Shown here: positions 45,803 to 54,575 of the stretch, piece by piece | Numbering within the stretch: the first letter of the stretch is position 1 | Layout: the number at the start of each line of letters is the position of its first letter | Origin: JACDAE01 sp963717195 | GTDB lineage: Bacteria > Chloroflexota > Ktedonobacteria > Ktedonobacterales > Ktedonobacteraceae | Reading direction: 5' to 3' | Length of the DNA stretch: 64,000 nt | Assembly (NCBI GenBank): GCA_963717195.1 | Contig: CAVQVR010000014.1 | Location: 38,939-102,938 of the forward strand | Notes under the pieces: model-generated | The model's input: the letters and a program-made list of their open reading frames with translations, nothing else | Databases searched by the model: none | Told to the model about the DNA's origin: nothing | Position numbers and translations under genes: made by a program

Positions 45803-47218
45803 TAGCGGTTTTTCCCCACCTCCGGCCCCATGACTAAAACTGGAATGTGCAGGCATCGGTATATAACCTGGTTGCGATGCAAAAAAGTGTATATGACGCT
45901 GGAGATCGCTAAGCAGCACATCAGCCATGTCCCGGCTAAAACCCTCTTTGACCACAATACGCAACACTGCCAGGTCTTCACGGTTCTTAGGGAATGTGTA
46001 TGCAGGGACAAGCCAACCGCGATCCCGTAGGCGTTCCGAAAGATCAAAGACGGTAAAATTGCTCTGCTCTTTAAGGGCAAAGGCAAAAACTGGAATGTCG
46101 TCTCCTTTGCTGATGAGTTGAAATGGTCCCAGTTCAGCAATATGGGAGGAGAGATAGAGTGCAACATCCTGGCAGGTTTGTTGAATGCGTGTGTAGCCTA
46201 TCCTTCCCAGGCGCAGAAAGTTATAGTATTGCGCGACTATCTGATTGCCAGGACGTGAGAAGTTGAGGGCAAAAGTCGGCATTTCGCCACCCAGATAGTT
46301 CACTTTGAAGACAAGATCCTCCGGCAATTGGTCTTTGTCGCGCCAGATAATCCAGCCCACGCCTGGATAGACCAGTCCATATTTGTGCCCGGAAGTGTTA
46401 ATCGATTTCACGCGCGGCACACGAAAATCCCACTCCAGCTCGGGTTGTAAAAATGGTGCGACAAACCCTCCACTCGCTGCATCGACGTGAAGCGGGATAT
46501 CCCAGCCCTTCTGCTGCTGTAGTTCATCCAATGCCGCACCGATCTCTTTGACGGGTTCATAACTCCCATCAAACGTACTACCCATGATCGCCACGACTCC
46601 TATGGTGTTCTCGTCGCAGAGCTTTATAGCCTCTTCTGCGCTCAGAGTATAACGATCTCCCTCCATTGGGACAAAGCGCGGCTCAACATCCCAGTAGCGA
46701 CAGAATTTCTCCCAGCAGACCTGCACATTGATGCCCATGACCATGTTGGGCTTATCAACTGGTTTGCCTGCTGCTTGCATACGTTGTCGCCATTTCCACT
46801 TTAACGCCAATCCTCCCAGCATACAGGCTTCGCTGGAGCCAAGCGTTGAGCAGCCGGTTGCTTCCTCCTGTCCAGGGGAGTTCCATAGGTGAGCAATCAT
46901 ATTGACGCAGCGCATCTCTATAGCCGCTGTCAGTGGATACTCATCCTTGTCAATCATATTTTTGTCGAATGTTTCGGACATCAACAGGCGTGCTTCCGGC
47001 TCCATCCAGGTCGTTACAAATGTCGCCAGATTCAGACGCGAATTGCCTTCTAGCATCAGTTCATCGTGAATCAAGCTGTAAGCCGTTCGTGGCAATATTT
47101 CATTATCGGGGAAGTCATAGCGCGGAACAGGTTCATTTAGTATATGCCGACTGTACATTGGTGTTAGTTCCTGATCGGCATCGCTGAGATCTTGTAATGG
47201 TATTTTTTTGAAAAGCAT
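45788..47218 (-). CDS. gadB: glutamate decarboxylase
   Basis: PLP-dependent conversion of glutamate to GABA, consuming a proton. Group II decarboxylase motifs: ATGCSTLGSSEACMLGGLALKWKWR (PLP phosphate area), HVDAASGGFVAPF and the Schiff-base Lys in NTSGHKYGLVYPGVGW (~residue 280). The 476 residues agree with GadB. The C-terminus has a His (SSFSHGAGG), perhaps like the autoinhibitory His of E. coli GadB. No GABA antiporter gadC lies beside it. The stop overlaps the convergent hydrolase. Confidence 0.95.
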   Translation of the reverse strand: MLFKKIPLQDLSDADQELTPMYSRHILNEPVPRYDFPDNEILPRTAYSLIHDELMLEGNSRLNLATFVTTWMEPEARLLMSETFDKNMIDKDEYPLTAAIEMRCVNMIAHLWNSPGQEEATGCSTLGSSEACMLGGLALKWKWRQRMQAAGKPVDKPNMVMGINVQVCWEKFCRYWDVEPRFVPMEGDRYTLSAEEAIKLCDENTIGVVAIMGSTFDGSYEPVKEIGAALDELQQQKGWDIPLHVDAASGGFVAPFLQPELEWDFRVPRVKSINTSGHKYGLVYPGVGWIIWRDKDQLPEDLVFKVNYLGGEMPTFALNFSRPGNQIVAQYYNFLRLGRIGYTRIQQTCQDVALYLSSHIAELGPFQLISKGDDIPVFAFALKEQSNFTVFDLSERLRDRGWLVPAYTFPKNREDLAVLRIVVKEGFSRDMADVLLSDLQRHIHFFASQPGYIPMPAHSSFSHGAGGGEKPLSERA

Positions 47219-47344
47219 AAGCTTCTCCCTTTCAAATTTTTCTGTGTTACAATACTATTGCCACCTGGCAGAAAGCTATTTCCTCTGGTATTATAGCTTC
47301 TTTTGCCATGGATGCGACAAAATAAGAAGTGAGGATACTATTTG

Positions 47345-48352
47345 ATGACCGACTCAACACCTCCCACCTTTGCCGAAAATCGCTACGATACGATGCAGTA
47401 TCGTTACAGTGGGCGCTCCGGTCTCAAGCTCCCCGCCATCTCGCTGGGTGCGTGGGAAACGTTCGGTGGCTACCGTGGCGCAGATATCGCACGCACCTGT
47501 CTGTATCGTGCCTTTGATCTTGGCATCACCCATTTTGATCTTGCGAATAACTATGGACATCCAGCCGGAAATGCAGAGACCGTTGTGGGCAAGATCCTGC
47601 GCGATATGCCGCGCGATGAATTGATTATTTCGACGAAGGCTGGCTATTATATGTGGCCTGGACCTTATGGCGATGGACTTTCAAAGAAGTATCTTGTCTC
47701 TAGCCTCGACCAATCACTTAAACGGCTGGGACTAGATTATGTCGATATCTTTTATGCACATCGTCCCGATCCGGTAACGCCTTTAGAGGAAACGATGGCT
47801 GCGTTAGACCTAATCGTCAAACAGGGTAAAGCGCTCTATATCGGTGTAAGCAACTTCCCAGGTGCGCATTTTGAGAATGCCGTACGGGTAACGGAGCGTA
47901 TGGGGTTGACGCCGATCACTATTCATCAGCCTTACTATAATATGCTTGACCGAAAGATGGAGTATGATCTGTTCGATCACACGATACGCAATGGTGTTGG
48001 TGTGATACCATTCAGTCCTCTGGCGAACGGGCTACTTACTGATAAATATCTCGGAGGTACTTTGCCACAGGATTCGCGGGCCGTTCAGTTGTGGAAAAAG
48101 GAGCAAACAGGGGATTTTCTCAGCGAACAGAAACTCTCTCAGCTGCAGCGTCTCAACAGCATTGCGCAGGCTCGTGGACAGACGCTAGCTCAAATGGCGT
48201 TGGCCTGGAGTCTTCACCAGCCCGCCGTTACCAGTGTTCTGATCGGTGCCTCAAAGGTTGAGCAGATTGAGGAGAACGTGGCCGCGCTCAATAATCTCTC
48301 TTTCTCTGATGAGGAATTGAAGGCTATCGACGCGATTTCGCCTCTTCATTAA
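47345..48352 (+). CDS. aldo/keto reductase (YghZ / L-glyceraldehyde-3-phosphate reductase type)
   Basis: NADPH-dependent (beta/alpha)8 oxidoreductase. The tetrad is visible: Asp in GITHFDLANNYG with the Tyr, Lys in IISTKAGYYMWPG, and His in DIFYAHRPDP. The MQYRYSGRSGLKLPAISLG start and VLIGASKVEQIEENVAAL end (cofactor site) fit the YghZ/MgrA group, which reduces L-glyceraldehyde-3-phosphate or methylglyoxal. ATG 47345 is used; the TTG before it is unlikely. It converges with glucokinase across a long hairpin. Confidence 0.92.
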   Translation: MTDSTPPTFAENRYDTMQYRYSGRSGLKLPAISLGAWETFGGYRGADIARTCLYRAFDLGITHFDLANNYGHPAGNAETVVGKILRDMPRDELIISTKAGYYMWPGPYGDGLSKKYLVSSLDQSLKRLGLDYVDIFYAHRPDPVTPLEETMAALDLIVKQGKALYIGVSNFPGAHFENAVRVTERMGLTPITIHQPYYNMLDRKMEYDLFDHTIRNGVGVIPFSPLANGLLTDKYLGGTLPQDSRAVQLWKKEQTGDFLSEQKLSQLQRLNSIAQARGQTLAQMALAWSLHQPAVTSVLIGASKVEQIEENVAALNNLSFSDEELKAIDAISPLH

Positions 48353-48423
48353 TCAGCATACGATGCAAAACACCCAACCACGTCTCTGCGCGGTTGGGTG
48401 TTTTGCATCGTATGCTGATTAAT
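48348..48423. terminator. bidirectional terminator with 32-bp perfect arms
   Basis: Arms 48348-48379 and 48392-48423, starting ATTAATCAGCATACGATG, around a 12-base loop. Both convergent stop codons (reductase TAA, glucokinase TAA) are inside the stem. Runs of A/T in the arms make T-tracts on either transcript. Confidence 0.82.
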
Positions 48424-49412
48424 CATCTTCATGGGTGAAGCCGTGATAGGCGGCACCGAGGAGGGCGAGGCGGGGATTGGTGATGATATGGAGTGGAATG
48501 TCGGCTAGCATATCGGAAAAGCGTCCTTTATGGCGGAAGGCACGGGTGAAACGCTCGCTGTCCAGGAAGGGAAGGATACGTGGGGGAATGCCACCACCCA
48601 GATAGACTCCTCCCGTTGCCAGTACCTTGAGCACCAGATTTCCGGCCTCAGCTCCCAGGATAGAGGTAAAGGTTTCAGAGTGTTGCAACACAACGTGCGG
48701 ATGGTACTTTGCTATCGAGGGCGCATCTTACAATTAAAGGCGTAGGGTCTTCCAGGCGGGAAATTTGCTGGGCCAGTGGCTCTGGCTCATTTATCAATAC
48801 AACATCACGCAAATAGCCGTAAATATGAGGAAGTCCCATGCCTGAGCAGACCTGTTCATAGCTCACATGATCGAAACGTGTAAGCATATAGCGCAACAAT
48901 TCTAGCTCAAATAAGTTCGTTGGTGCGAAATCGACGTGCCCACCTTCTGAAGGCGAGGTGCGATAGCGCGTTCCGTCCCAGGTGAGAAAGGCTTCACCTA
49001 GACCTGTGCCGGGGGCAATCACTGCCAGCGTTCCATGCTCGACAGGGTGGCCTGCATTGAGAGTGTGAAGGTCATCAGCCTGTAAGAGAGGGATTCCACT
49101 GGCTGTGGCAACAAGATCATTGAGCAGGCGAACGGAAGGAATGCCTGACTCCTGCTGCAATGCCGTTTCGTCCATGACCCACGGCAAATTCGTGATCTTT
49201 GCTTTTCCGGCGATGACCGGGCCTGCAACACCGAAACAGGCCTTCTGGATCTGGTAGTCTTCCTGAGATAAAAAATCACGCACCAGCAGTTCCAGGCTTG
49301 GATATTGTGCGCTGGGGAATGTAGCTTCTCGCACGGGTGTGCGGAGTGTGTCTACAGATGAGAAGATTGCCAGATTCGTCTTGGTTCCACCAATATCACC
49401 TGCAAGTAACAT
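48419..49412 (-). pseudogene. glk: glucokinase (Glk), split by a one-base indel
   Basis: ATP-dependent phosphorylation of glucose. LAGDIGGTKTNLAIF (phosphate 1), NLPWVMDETALQ, NDLVATASGI, IAPGTGLGEAFL and PSEGGHVDFAP are typical of the E. coli Glk group. The first part ends after ALDSKVPSARC; the second goes on in another frame, LQHSETFTSILGAEAGNLVLKVLATGGVYLGGGIPPRILPFL, the well-kept C-terminus. Removing one base near 48690 joins both to 331 codons. ATG 49412 is chosen, with GTGGAG upstream. Error or recent frameshift. Confidence 0.9.
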
Positions 49413-49488
49413 ACAGTTTCTCCACTTCACGGAGGTACCTCTCGGTACCGGATACCTCTCGGTTCATCATTGTGTAACTACATTATTG

Positions 49489-50535
49489 TCACAAGGAAGA
49501 TATGAATGGTAGGGGCCGCGTGGGCGTCGTAAACGTGGCCCCTACGGTGGGCGTTAGCTTAGAGCGGCAAGGCGAAAAGGAACTATTGGGCGCAGAATTC
49601 TCCTCGATCTCTTGACGGTGAGGTTCCAGGAAGGGTGGGAGAGCCAGGAGTTCACCGAGGTGTTCCGGGTCTTCGTCGGTAGCAAAACCTGGGCCATCAG
49701 TCGCAATCTCGAAGAGCACGCCGCCTGGCTCTCGGAAGTAGACCGAGTGGAAGTAGTAACGGTCAATGACGGGAGTGATATTGCTGATCTTGTTGGCAAT
49801 CTGTTCTCTCCATTGCAATTGTTCCTCATCGTTGGGAGTGCGGAATGCAACATGGTGCACGCCTCCGATACCTGGGCGACCAGAAGATACGTCGGGACGC
49901 ACATCCACGTGGATCTCAGTTCCCGGTCCTCCTGTTGGTCCCATTTCAAAAACATGGACGGTGCTGTTCTGCTCTGATTGATAGGTTCCATTCTGGCGAA
50001 AGCCGAGCGTTTCGGTCAGCAAACGGGCAGTTGGATGAAGCGATCTTGCAGTGAGACGCACGGCATAGAGACCGTGAATGCTCATCGCAGCCGGGACAGG
50101 ACTCCCTTGCCAGGGAACATTCTGCATACGGCCTTCATCGTCGATCAGTTCGAGGCGCTGACCTTCGGGATCGCGAAATGCAAGTACGGCTTTTCCAGCA
50201 TCTCCACGCGTCTGAATGCCTTCGTGAGGAACCTTGAAACTATCGAGGCGCTGCACCCACCATTCTAGAGCCGCGTGACTATTGACACCAAAGGCAATCG
50301 CTGAGATAGTCCCGGTTCCAGGCCGATTAGGACCAGCGGAAGGCCAGTCGAAAAACGTCAATTCGGTTCCTGGATTGCCCGTTTCATCGCCATAGAAGAG
50401 GTGGTACGCTGATACATCGTCCTGGTTTACGGTTTTTTTGACGAGGTGTAAGCCAAGCACCTGGGTATAAAAAGCGACATTGAGGGAGGCATCGCTAGTA
50501 ATGGCGGTGACGTGATGGAGCCCTTCGAGCTGCAT
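49489..50535 (-). CDS. VOC-family ring-cleaving-dioxygenase-like protein (MhqO type)
   Basis: Two VOC modules. The first starts GLHHVTAITSDASLNVAFYTQVLGLHLVKKTVNQDD, the second GGVHHVAFRTPNDEEQLQW, with metal His and Glu in place (LFEIATDGPGF). The family includes MhqO-like enzymes induced by quinones. AAGGAG lies before the ATG. The C-terminal ~20 residues (TPTVGATFTTPTRPLPFISSL) are coded by an intergenic repeat: removing one T in GAGAATTCTG near 49600 gives the more likely end ...ENLRPIVPFRLAALS with a stop at 49554. It follows marR by 78 bases. Confidence 0.88.
   Translation of the reverse strand: MQLEGLHHVTAITSDASLNVAFYTQVLGLHLVKKTVNQDDVSAYHLFYGDETGNPGTELTFFDWPSAGPNRPGTGTISAIAFGVNSHAALEWWVQRLDSFKVPHEGIQTRGDAGKAVLAFRDPEGQRLELIDDEGRMQNVPWQGSPVPAAMSIHGLYAVRLTARSLHPTARLLTETLGFRQNGTYQSEQNSTVHVFEMGPTGGPGTEIHVDVRPDVSSGRPGIGGVHHVAFRTPNDEEQLQWREQIANKISNITPVIDRYYFHSVYFREPGGVLFEIATDGPGFATDEDPEHLGELLALPPFLEPHRQEIEENSAPNSSFSPCRSKLTPTVGATFTTPTRPLPFISSL
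49508..49545. repeat. palindromic element overlapping the VOC gene end
   Basis: Arms GTAGGGGCC and GGCCCCTAC around a centre containing GGGCGTCGTAAACGTGG. Same centre as the elements at 51539, 53484 and the tandem array at 63781. Confidence 0.75.
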
Positions 50536-50613
50536 GTGTTTTCTCCTTTTGAGTTAAACGTGTGTATAAAAAGTCGATAAGTTATGGGTGCTGTAAATGC
50601 AGTCCCCGCAGAA

Positions 50614-51027
50614 TCAGCGTAGTGCCTGATCGAGCTTGCGCGTGAGGCGTAGCAGGTCAGCAACTTCTCTGGCTGAGAGTACAGCGAATTTTGTCTCAAT
50701 CAGTTTCTCAGTGGTTGGGACAACTTGCTCGTAGAGTTCCTGCCCTTTTGTGGTGAGCTCCAGCGTATTGTTCCGTTTTTCCTGGCAACGCGTGAGTAGA
50801 CCGAGTTTCTCCATACGATCAAGCAACTGAGAGATATTGCCTTTTGTAACCAGGAGGCTATCCGCCAGTTCCTGCTGCGTAACTCTTTTATGTGCTCCCA
50901 CATGTGCCAGAACGTCGAACTGAGCCGTGTTTAGTCCCCAGGCGCGAAGATGTATGCTCTGCACACGATCAATTTTCTGAGCAACGCGGTAGAGACGTAG
51001 CCAGGCAAGAACCGATGAACGAAGCAT
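50614..51027 (-). CDS. MarR-family regulator
   Basis: 137-residue winged-helix dimer. WGLNTAQFDVLAHVGAHKRVTQQELADSLLVTKGNISQLLDRMEKLGLLTRCQEKRNNTLELTTKG covers helices and wing; the terminal helices form the dimer part. MarR proteins answer to phenolic or quinone-like ligands or to oxidation; no Cys typical of MhqR/OhrR is seen beyond CQEKRN. Upstream lie two operator-like dyads overlapping the promoter, so it likely represses itself and the VOC gene, with which it forms an operon. Confidence 0.92.
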   Translation of the reverse strand: MLRSSVLAWLRLYRVAQKIDRVQSIHLRAWGLNTAQFDVLAHVGAHKRVTQQELADSLLVTKGNISQLLDRMEKLGLLTRCQEKRNNTLELTTKGQELYEQVVPTTEKLIETKFAVLSAREVADLLRLTRKLDQALR

Positions 51028-51058
51028 TCCTGATGACCCCTTTTCTTTGTGTTTTAGA

Positions 51059-51110
51059 GTTTAGTGCTAAACCATAAAGTAAGTTTAGCACTAAACTATG
51101 TGGATGTCAA
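51059..51110 (-). promoter_or_regulatory. marR promoter with two palindromic operator boxes
   Basis: On the minus strand TTGACA (51110-51105) and TAAACT (51087-51082) are 17 bases apart. Two boxes GTTTAGTGCTAAAC (51059-51072) and GTTTAGCACTAAAC (51083-51096), centres 24 bases apart and mirror images of each other, cover the -10 and the transcription start. A bound MarR dimer there would block RNA polymerase. Confidence 0.78.
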
Positions 51111-51148
51111 GGGGGAGATTTCGAGGGGGGTGCCCGTCATTGTTTTGC

Positions 51149-51246
51149 AATCGTGGGTAGGGGCGTCACCTTGCGTGCGCCCGCGCCCCTTCACCATCGT
51201 TCATCGGGTACCGGGCGCACGCAAGGTGACGCTCCTACCCACGATT
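51149..51246. repeat. palindromic element with 35-bp arms
   Basis: Arms 51149-51183 and 51212-51246 pair with one mismatch; start AATCGTGGGTAGGGGCG. Its CGTCACCTTGCGTG segment is shared with the element at 44882. It is upstream of marR, not needed as a terminator there. Confidence 0.82.
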
Positions 51247-51602
51247 TTGGATGCGGATGAAGTCTGCAAAAATTTGACGTACACCCATTTCGAGGTGGCG
51301 GCACGGGTATCAGCGATGTTGGTATGATGGGTGGTGCCGAGAGTATCATCGGATTTAACAAGCACTTTTTGCAGGTTTTCTCACTGGCACACGCTCAGAG
51401 TCTTCACTTCCAGCCGGAGAACCAACACGTCTCGATGCATTTCTTATCGAAGCTGACCCCGTGAGCGGGCAGGCGCTAGCGATTGAGCGTGTGCGCAGAG
51501 AGAAAGGGGCACGTGTTTGAAAACCTTGATACCATTGAGTGGCACCTGGGCGTCGTAAATGTGGCCCAGGTGCCACTAACAGACGGGACGGGCTTGACTA
51601 GG
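51247..51602. other. non-coding interval with a second hairpin element
   Basis: No gene seen. It holds the hairpin at 51539-51576 near the GH53 stop. The remainder has a few short open frames without ribosome sites. Confidence 0.4.
51539..51576. repeat. hairpin element after GH53 gene
   Basis: Perfect 13-bp arms GTGGCACCTGGGC and complement, loop GTCGTAAATGTG. The GGGCGTCGTAAA centre links it to the 49508 element. It lies 27 bases beyond the GH53 stop and may end that transcript. Confidence 0.75.
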
Positions 51603-52676
51603 TTAAGCGTTCAAGAACCCATTAAGTGCCGTAGTCGGACGTTTTGAATTCGGGTCCCAGGCTGCCCATCCATAAGTGGTAAAAGGCCAGTAGGCTTCTG
51701 GTTCCCAGTAAAACACTCCGAGACCGCCAAATCCTTTGACACCCCTGATGTATGCTTCTAATGAAGCTTGTGTCGTAGACGGCTGGTTTTCTTGTCCACC
51801 GAACTCGACTTGCATCACTGGCTTGCCATATTTTGACTGAACCGTCGCCATATTGGAGATGATGCCTGGGATCGCGCTTCCACTGCCATAGGACGAGAAC
51901 GCTGTGATGTCCCAGTTGCCCCCATGGCTTTTGTATGTGTTAAGAAAGTTCTCTACGTTGGAGAGGTTTTGTGCATTAGTAAGGTGGATCAGGACCGGGG
52001 TAGAGGGAAAGATTTGCTTCACCATTGCGTACGCGGCGTTGAGTAATCCGGTCATCTGGCCGGGATTTTGTGACAGGCTGCCGACAGGATGGCAGATACC
52101 TGTGTTGATCTCGTTGCCAATCTGCACCCAACCAGGAGTAACTCCGTTGGACCTCAATGCGTCCATAAAGTTCCATACATAGTGGTACATGGCGTTGAGC
52201 ATAGCACTGTACGTCATACCAGCCCACCATCCAGGCGGATTCTGGGTTCCACCATCGTTCCAGGTATCCCCGAAATGGAAGTCGATGTCGACAGGCAATC
52301 CGGCGTTTTTACAGCGCACCGCCATTGCAATTGTCTCGTTCTGGCTGCAGTGTCCATTGACTGGATCGCTCGATGGATTAAGCCAGGTACGAAGGCGAAT
52401 GGCGTTGATGCCGTACCCTTTGAGAATGGTGAGCACATCCTGTTGCACACCACTGGCGTTATAAAATTTGTAGCCATTGGCTTCCATCTGTGGGAGCCAA
52501 CTCACATCCGCGCCCTTGATAAAGCCTGATGCGGCATGAGCAGGAGTAGAGGAGAGCGCATTTTCCAGTATAATTCCACCACCACCCAGCGCTAGTACAC
52601 TGACACCTGTTCCCGCAACCTTGAGCAACCTTCTCCGGCTGATATCATATCGCTTTAAATTAATCTCGTCATCCAT
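51603..52676 (-). CDS. Tat-exported GH53 endo-beta-1,4-galactanase
   Basis: A twin-arginine signal (ISRRRLLKVAGTGVSVLALGG) is followed by the GH53 barrel: GADVSWLPQMEANGYKFYN, GINAIRLRTWLNP, DFHFGDTWNDGG, VQIGNEINTG with the acid/base Glu and VMQVEFGG with the nucleophile Glu, then FYWEPEAYWP. It cuts beta-1,4-galactan side chains of pectin outside the cell. No carbohydrate-binding module is attached. A promoter with a LacI-type operator lies just upstream. Two damaged copies follow upstream, at 52822 and 53510. Confidence 0.94.
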   Translation of the reverse strand: MDDEINLKRYDISRRRLLKVAGTGVSVLALGGGGIILENALSSTPAHAASGFIKGADVSWLPQMEANGYKFYNASGVQQDVLTILKGYGINAIRLRTWLNPSSDPVNGHCSQNETIAMAVRCKNAGLPVDIDFHFGDTWNDGGTQNPPGWWAGMTYSAMLNAMYHYVWNFMDALRSNGVTPGWVQIGNEINTGICHPVGSLSQNPGQMTGLLNAAYAMVKQIFPSTPVLIHLTNAQNLSNVENFLNTYKSHGGNWDITAFSSYGSGSAIPGIISNMATVQSKYGKPVMQVEFGGQENQPSTTQASLEAYIRGVKGFGGLGVFYWEPEAYWPFTTYGWAAWDPNSKRPTTALNGFLNA

Positions 52677-52819
52677 GGCAGTCTTGTTCCTTTCTTCTTG
52701 AGAGGGTAAGCCTTGTCTGCATCAGCGCAGACAGGTCTTTCAAATCATACATCCATATACGAACATTTTTTCCTCTATCAAAGAGGCGTCAAAAAGTTGT
52801 CTACTCTCTCCTTCCTTTG

Positions 52820-52874
52820 GTTTATCGATAAACTAGCTTGTGTAAAGGATACTGAGTTTGTCGGTGAATGTCAA
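52820..52874 (-). promoter_or_regulatory. GH53 promoter with operator (copy A)
   Basis: On the minus strand TTGACA (52874-52869), 17 bases, TATCCT (52851-52846), then the 14-bp palindrome GTTTATCGATAAAC (52833-52820) just after the start point. The dyad with central CG is typical of LacI/GalR-family operators; the regulator is not in the window. Confidence 0.8.
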
Positions 52875-53043
52875 TAGGTATTTTGATAAAGCCTGATGCG
52901 GCATGAGCAGGAGTAGAGGAGAGCGCATTTCCCAGTATAATTCCACCACCACCCAGCGCCAGCACACCAACACCTGTTCCCGCAACCTTGAGCAATCTTC
53001 TCCGGCTGATATCATATCGCTTTAAATTAATCTCGTCATCCAT
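52822..53043 (-). pseudogene. truncated GH53 copy (signal peptide only)
   Basis: The first 54 codons repeat the intact GH53 signal peptide nearly perfectly (MDDEINLKRYDISRRRLL, then through AASGFIK). After that the frame runs into the promoter region of the intact gene (IPIDIHRQTQYPL) and stops. It is a by-product of the tandem duplication and has no catalytic domain. If made, it would be a short exported peptide. Confidence 0.85.
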
Positions 53044-53187
53044 GGCAGTCTTGTTCCTTTCTTCTTGAGAGGGTAAGCCTTGTCTGCATCAGCGCAGACA
53101 GGTCTTTCAAATCATACATCCATATACGAACATTTTTTTCTCTATCAAAGAGGCATCCCAAAAATTGTCTACTATCTCCTTCCTTTA

Positions 53188-53242
53188 GTTTACCGATAAA
53201 CTTGCCTGTGTAAAGGATACTGAGTTTGTCGGTGAATGTCAA
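53188..53242 (-). promoter_or_regulatory. GH53 promoter with operator (copy B)
   Basis: Same arrangement: TTGACA (53242-53237), 17 bases, TATCCT (53219-53214), palindrome GTTTACCGATAAAC on the plus strand at 53188-53201 with one changed base. It drives only the truncated copy. Confidence 0.75.
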
Positions 53243-53306
53243 TAGTTATTTTGCGGGTGTTCAGTGCCTGAGCGCACGCACAATATCGTTTAGGTAGGGA
53301 GAATAA

Positions 53307-53459
53307 CTGACCCTTGCTCAGAGAGCAGCCTTGACGACGCTAGTGGAATGCGATCAGACCTGGCTGCTCAATGCGAACATGTATAGAATTCTGGCTGCAT
53401 TTGGTCTACCACCGTGGCATGACGAAATGCGTGCATTCCTGGCGGAAGTTCAGAGATGA
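53307..53459 (+). pseudogene. orphan coding fragment without start
   Basis: A 50-codon open frame with protein-like content (CDQTWLLNANMYRILAAFGL, then PPWHDEMRAFLAEVQR) begins right after a stop and has no normal start codon. It looks like the C-terminal end of a helical protein, cut off by the GH53 duplications. Family not known. Confidence 0.35.
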
Positions 53460-53483
53460 ACTACCAATTTAGCGGATCATGCT

Positions 53484-53510
53484 GATGGGCGTCGTAAATA
53501 TGGTTTCTAT
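53484..53510. repeat. remnant of palindromic element
   Basis: GATGGGCGTCGTAAATATGG matches the centre of the elements at 49508 and 51539, but the second arm is lost. It touches the stop of the broken GH53 copy. Confidence 0.5.
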
Positions 53511-54575
53511 TAAGCGTTCGAAGATCCATTAAGAGCCGCCGTTGGACGCTTCGTAGTCGAGTCCCAGGCTCCCAATGTGTAATTGACAAAAGGCGAGTAA
53601 CCTTCTGGTTCCCAGTAAAAGAGTCCCAGACCTCCGATGGCCTTGAGCCCCTTGATGTATGTTACCAGATGAGCTTCCACCTTAGCTGGCTGACCCACTG
53701 GTCCACCAAACTCGACCTGTATAATCGGCTTGCCATACTTCGACTTGACCGTCCCCATGTTGGCAACAATGCCTGGGATCTCGCTTCCACTCCCGTAGGA
53801 TGAGAACGCCGTAATGTCCCATTTGCCACCATTGCTTTTGTAGGCGTCGAGAAAGGTTTCAAACAGTGAGTTTTTGCGGCTGAGCAAGATGTATCAGTAC
53901 CGGAGTTGAGGGAAAGACTGCCTTCACCATCGAGTAAGCAGCGTTCAGCAACCCGGTCATCTGGGCGGGATGTGCTATGCTACCTATAGGATGGCAGATC
54001 CCGTGTTGATCTCGTTGCCAATCTGTACCCAGCCAGGTGTGACACCGCTGGCCTTTAAGACGTTCATAGAGTTGCGCACATAGTGGTCATTGCAGTGAGC
54101 ATCTGGCTGTATGTCATACCTGCCCACGCCGCAGGAGGATTCTGAACTCCAACAGAGTTCCAGGTGTCGCCGAAATGAAGTCGATATCTACTGGCAGCCC
54201 GGCGTTCTTGCACCGTACGGCCATAGCTGCTGTTTCAGTTATACTACAGTGGCCATTGGTCGGACTGCTTGACGGATTAACGAAGGTGCGCAGTCGGATA
54301 GCGTTGATGCCGTACCCCTTTAGAATAGTGAGCACATCCTGCTGCACTCCACTGGAGTTAAAGAATTTGTAGCCATGCGCCTCCATCTGTGGAAGCCAGC
54401 TGACATCTGCACCCTTGATAAAGGTTGACGCCGCATCGGCAGAAGTAGAGGAAAGAACATTTTGTAGTGTAATTCCGCCACCTCCCAGTGCAAGCGCACC
54501 AGCACCTATTCCTGCAACCTTGAGCAACTTTCTCCGGCTCATATCATGCTGATCCAAATTGGGCTCGTCGTCCAT
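53510..54575 (-). pseudogene. GH53 endo-galactanase copy, several frameshifts
   Basis: The N-terminal part (54114-54575) has the Tat signal (MSRRKLLKVAGIGAG) and GADVSWLPQMEAHGYKFFN up to VDIDF; there one C is missing before ATTTCGGCGACACC. The middle continues in other frames through NEINTG-like sequence, and the C-terminal part (53510-53887) has IIQVEFGG with the nucleophile Glu and FYWEPEGYSP. About four one-base changes are needed to restore ~357 codons. Apart from those, no extra stops are met. It has its own intact promoter and operator. Confidence 0.85.

Larger units (their letters stand above)
52516..53249. repeat. 367-bp tandem duplication of the GH53 promoter and 5' end
   Basis: The segment 52516-52882 (signal-peptide codons, leader, operator, promoter of GH53) is repeated at 52883-53249 with few changes. 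The copies are 367 bases apart, starting TTGATAAAGCCTGATGCGG. A third, more diverged copy of the same region is in front of the broken GH53 at 54414-54780. Confidence 0.88.
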
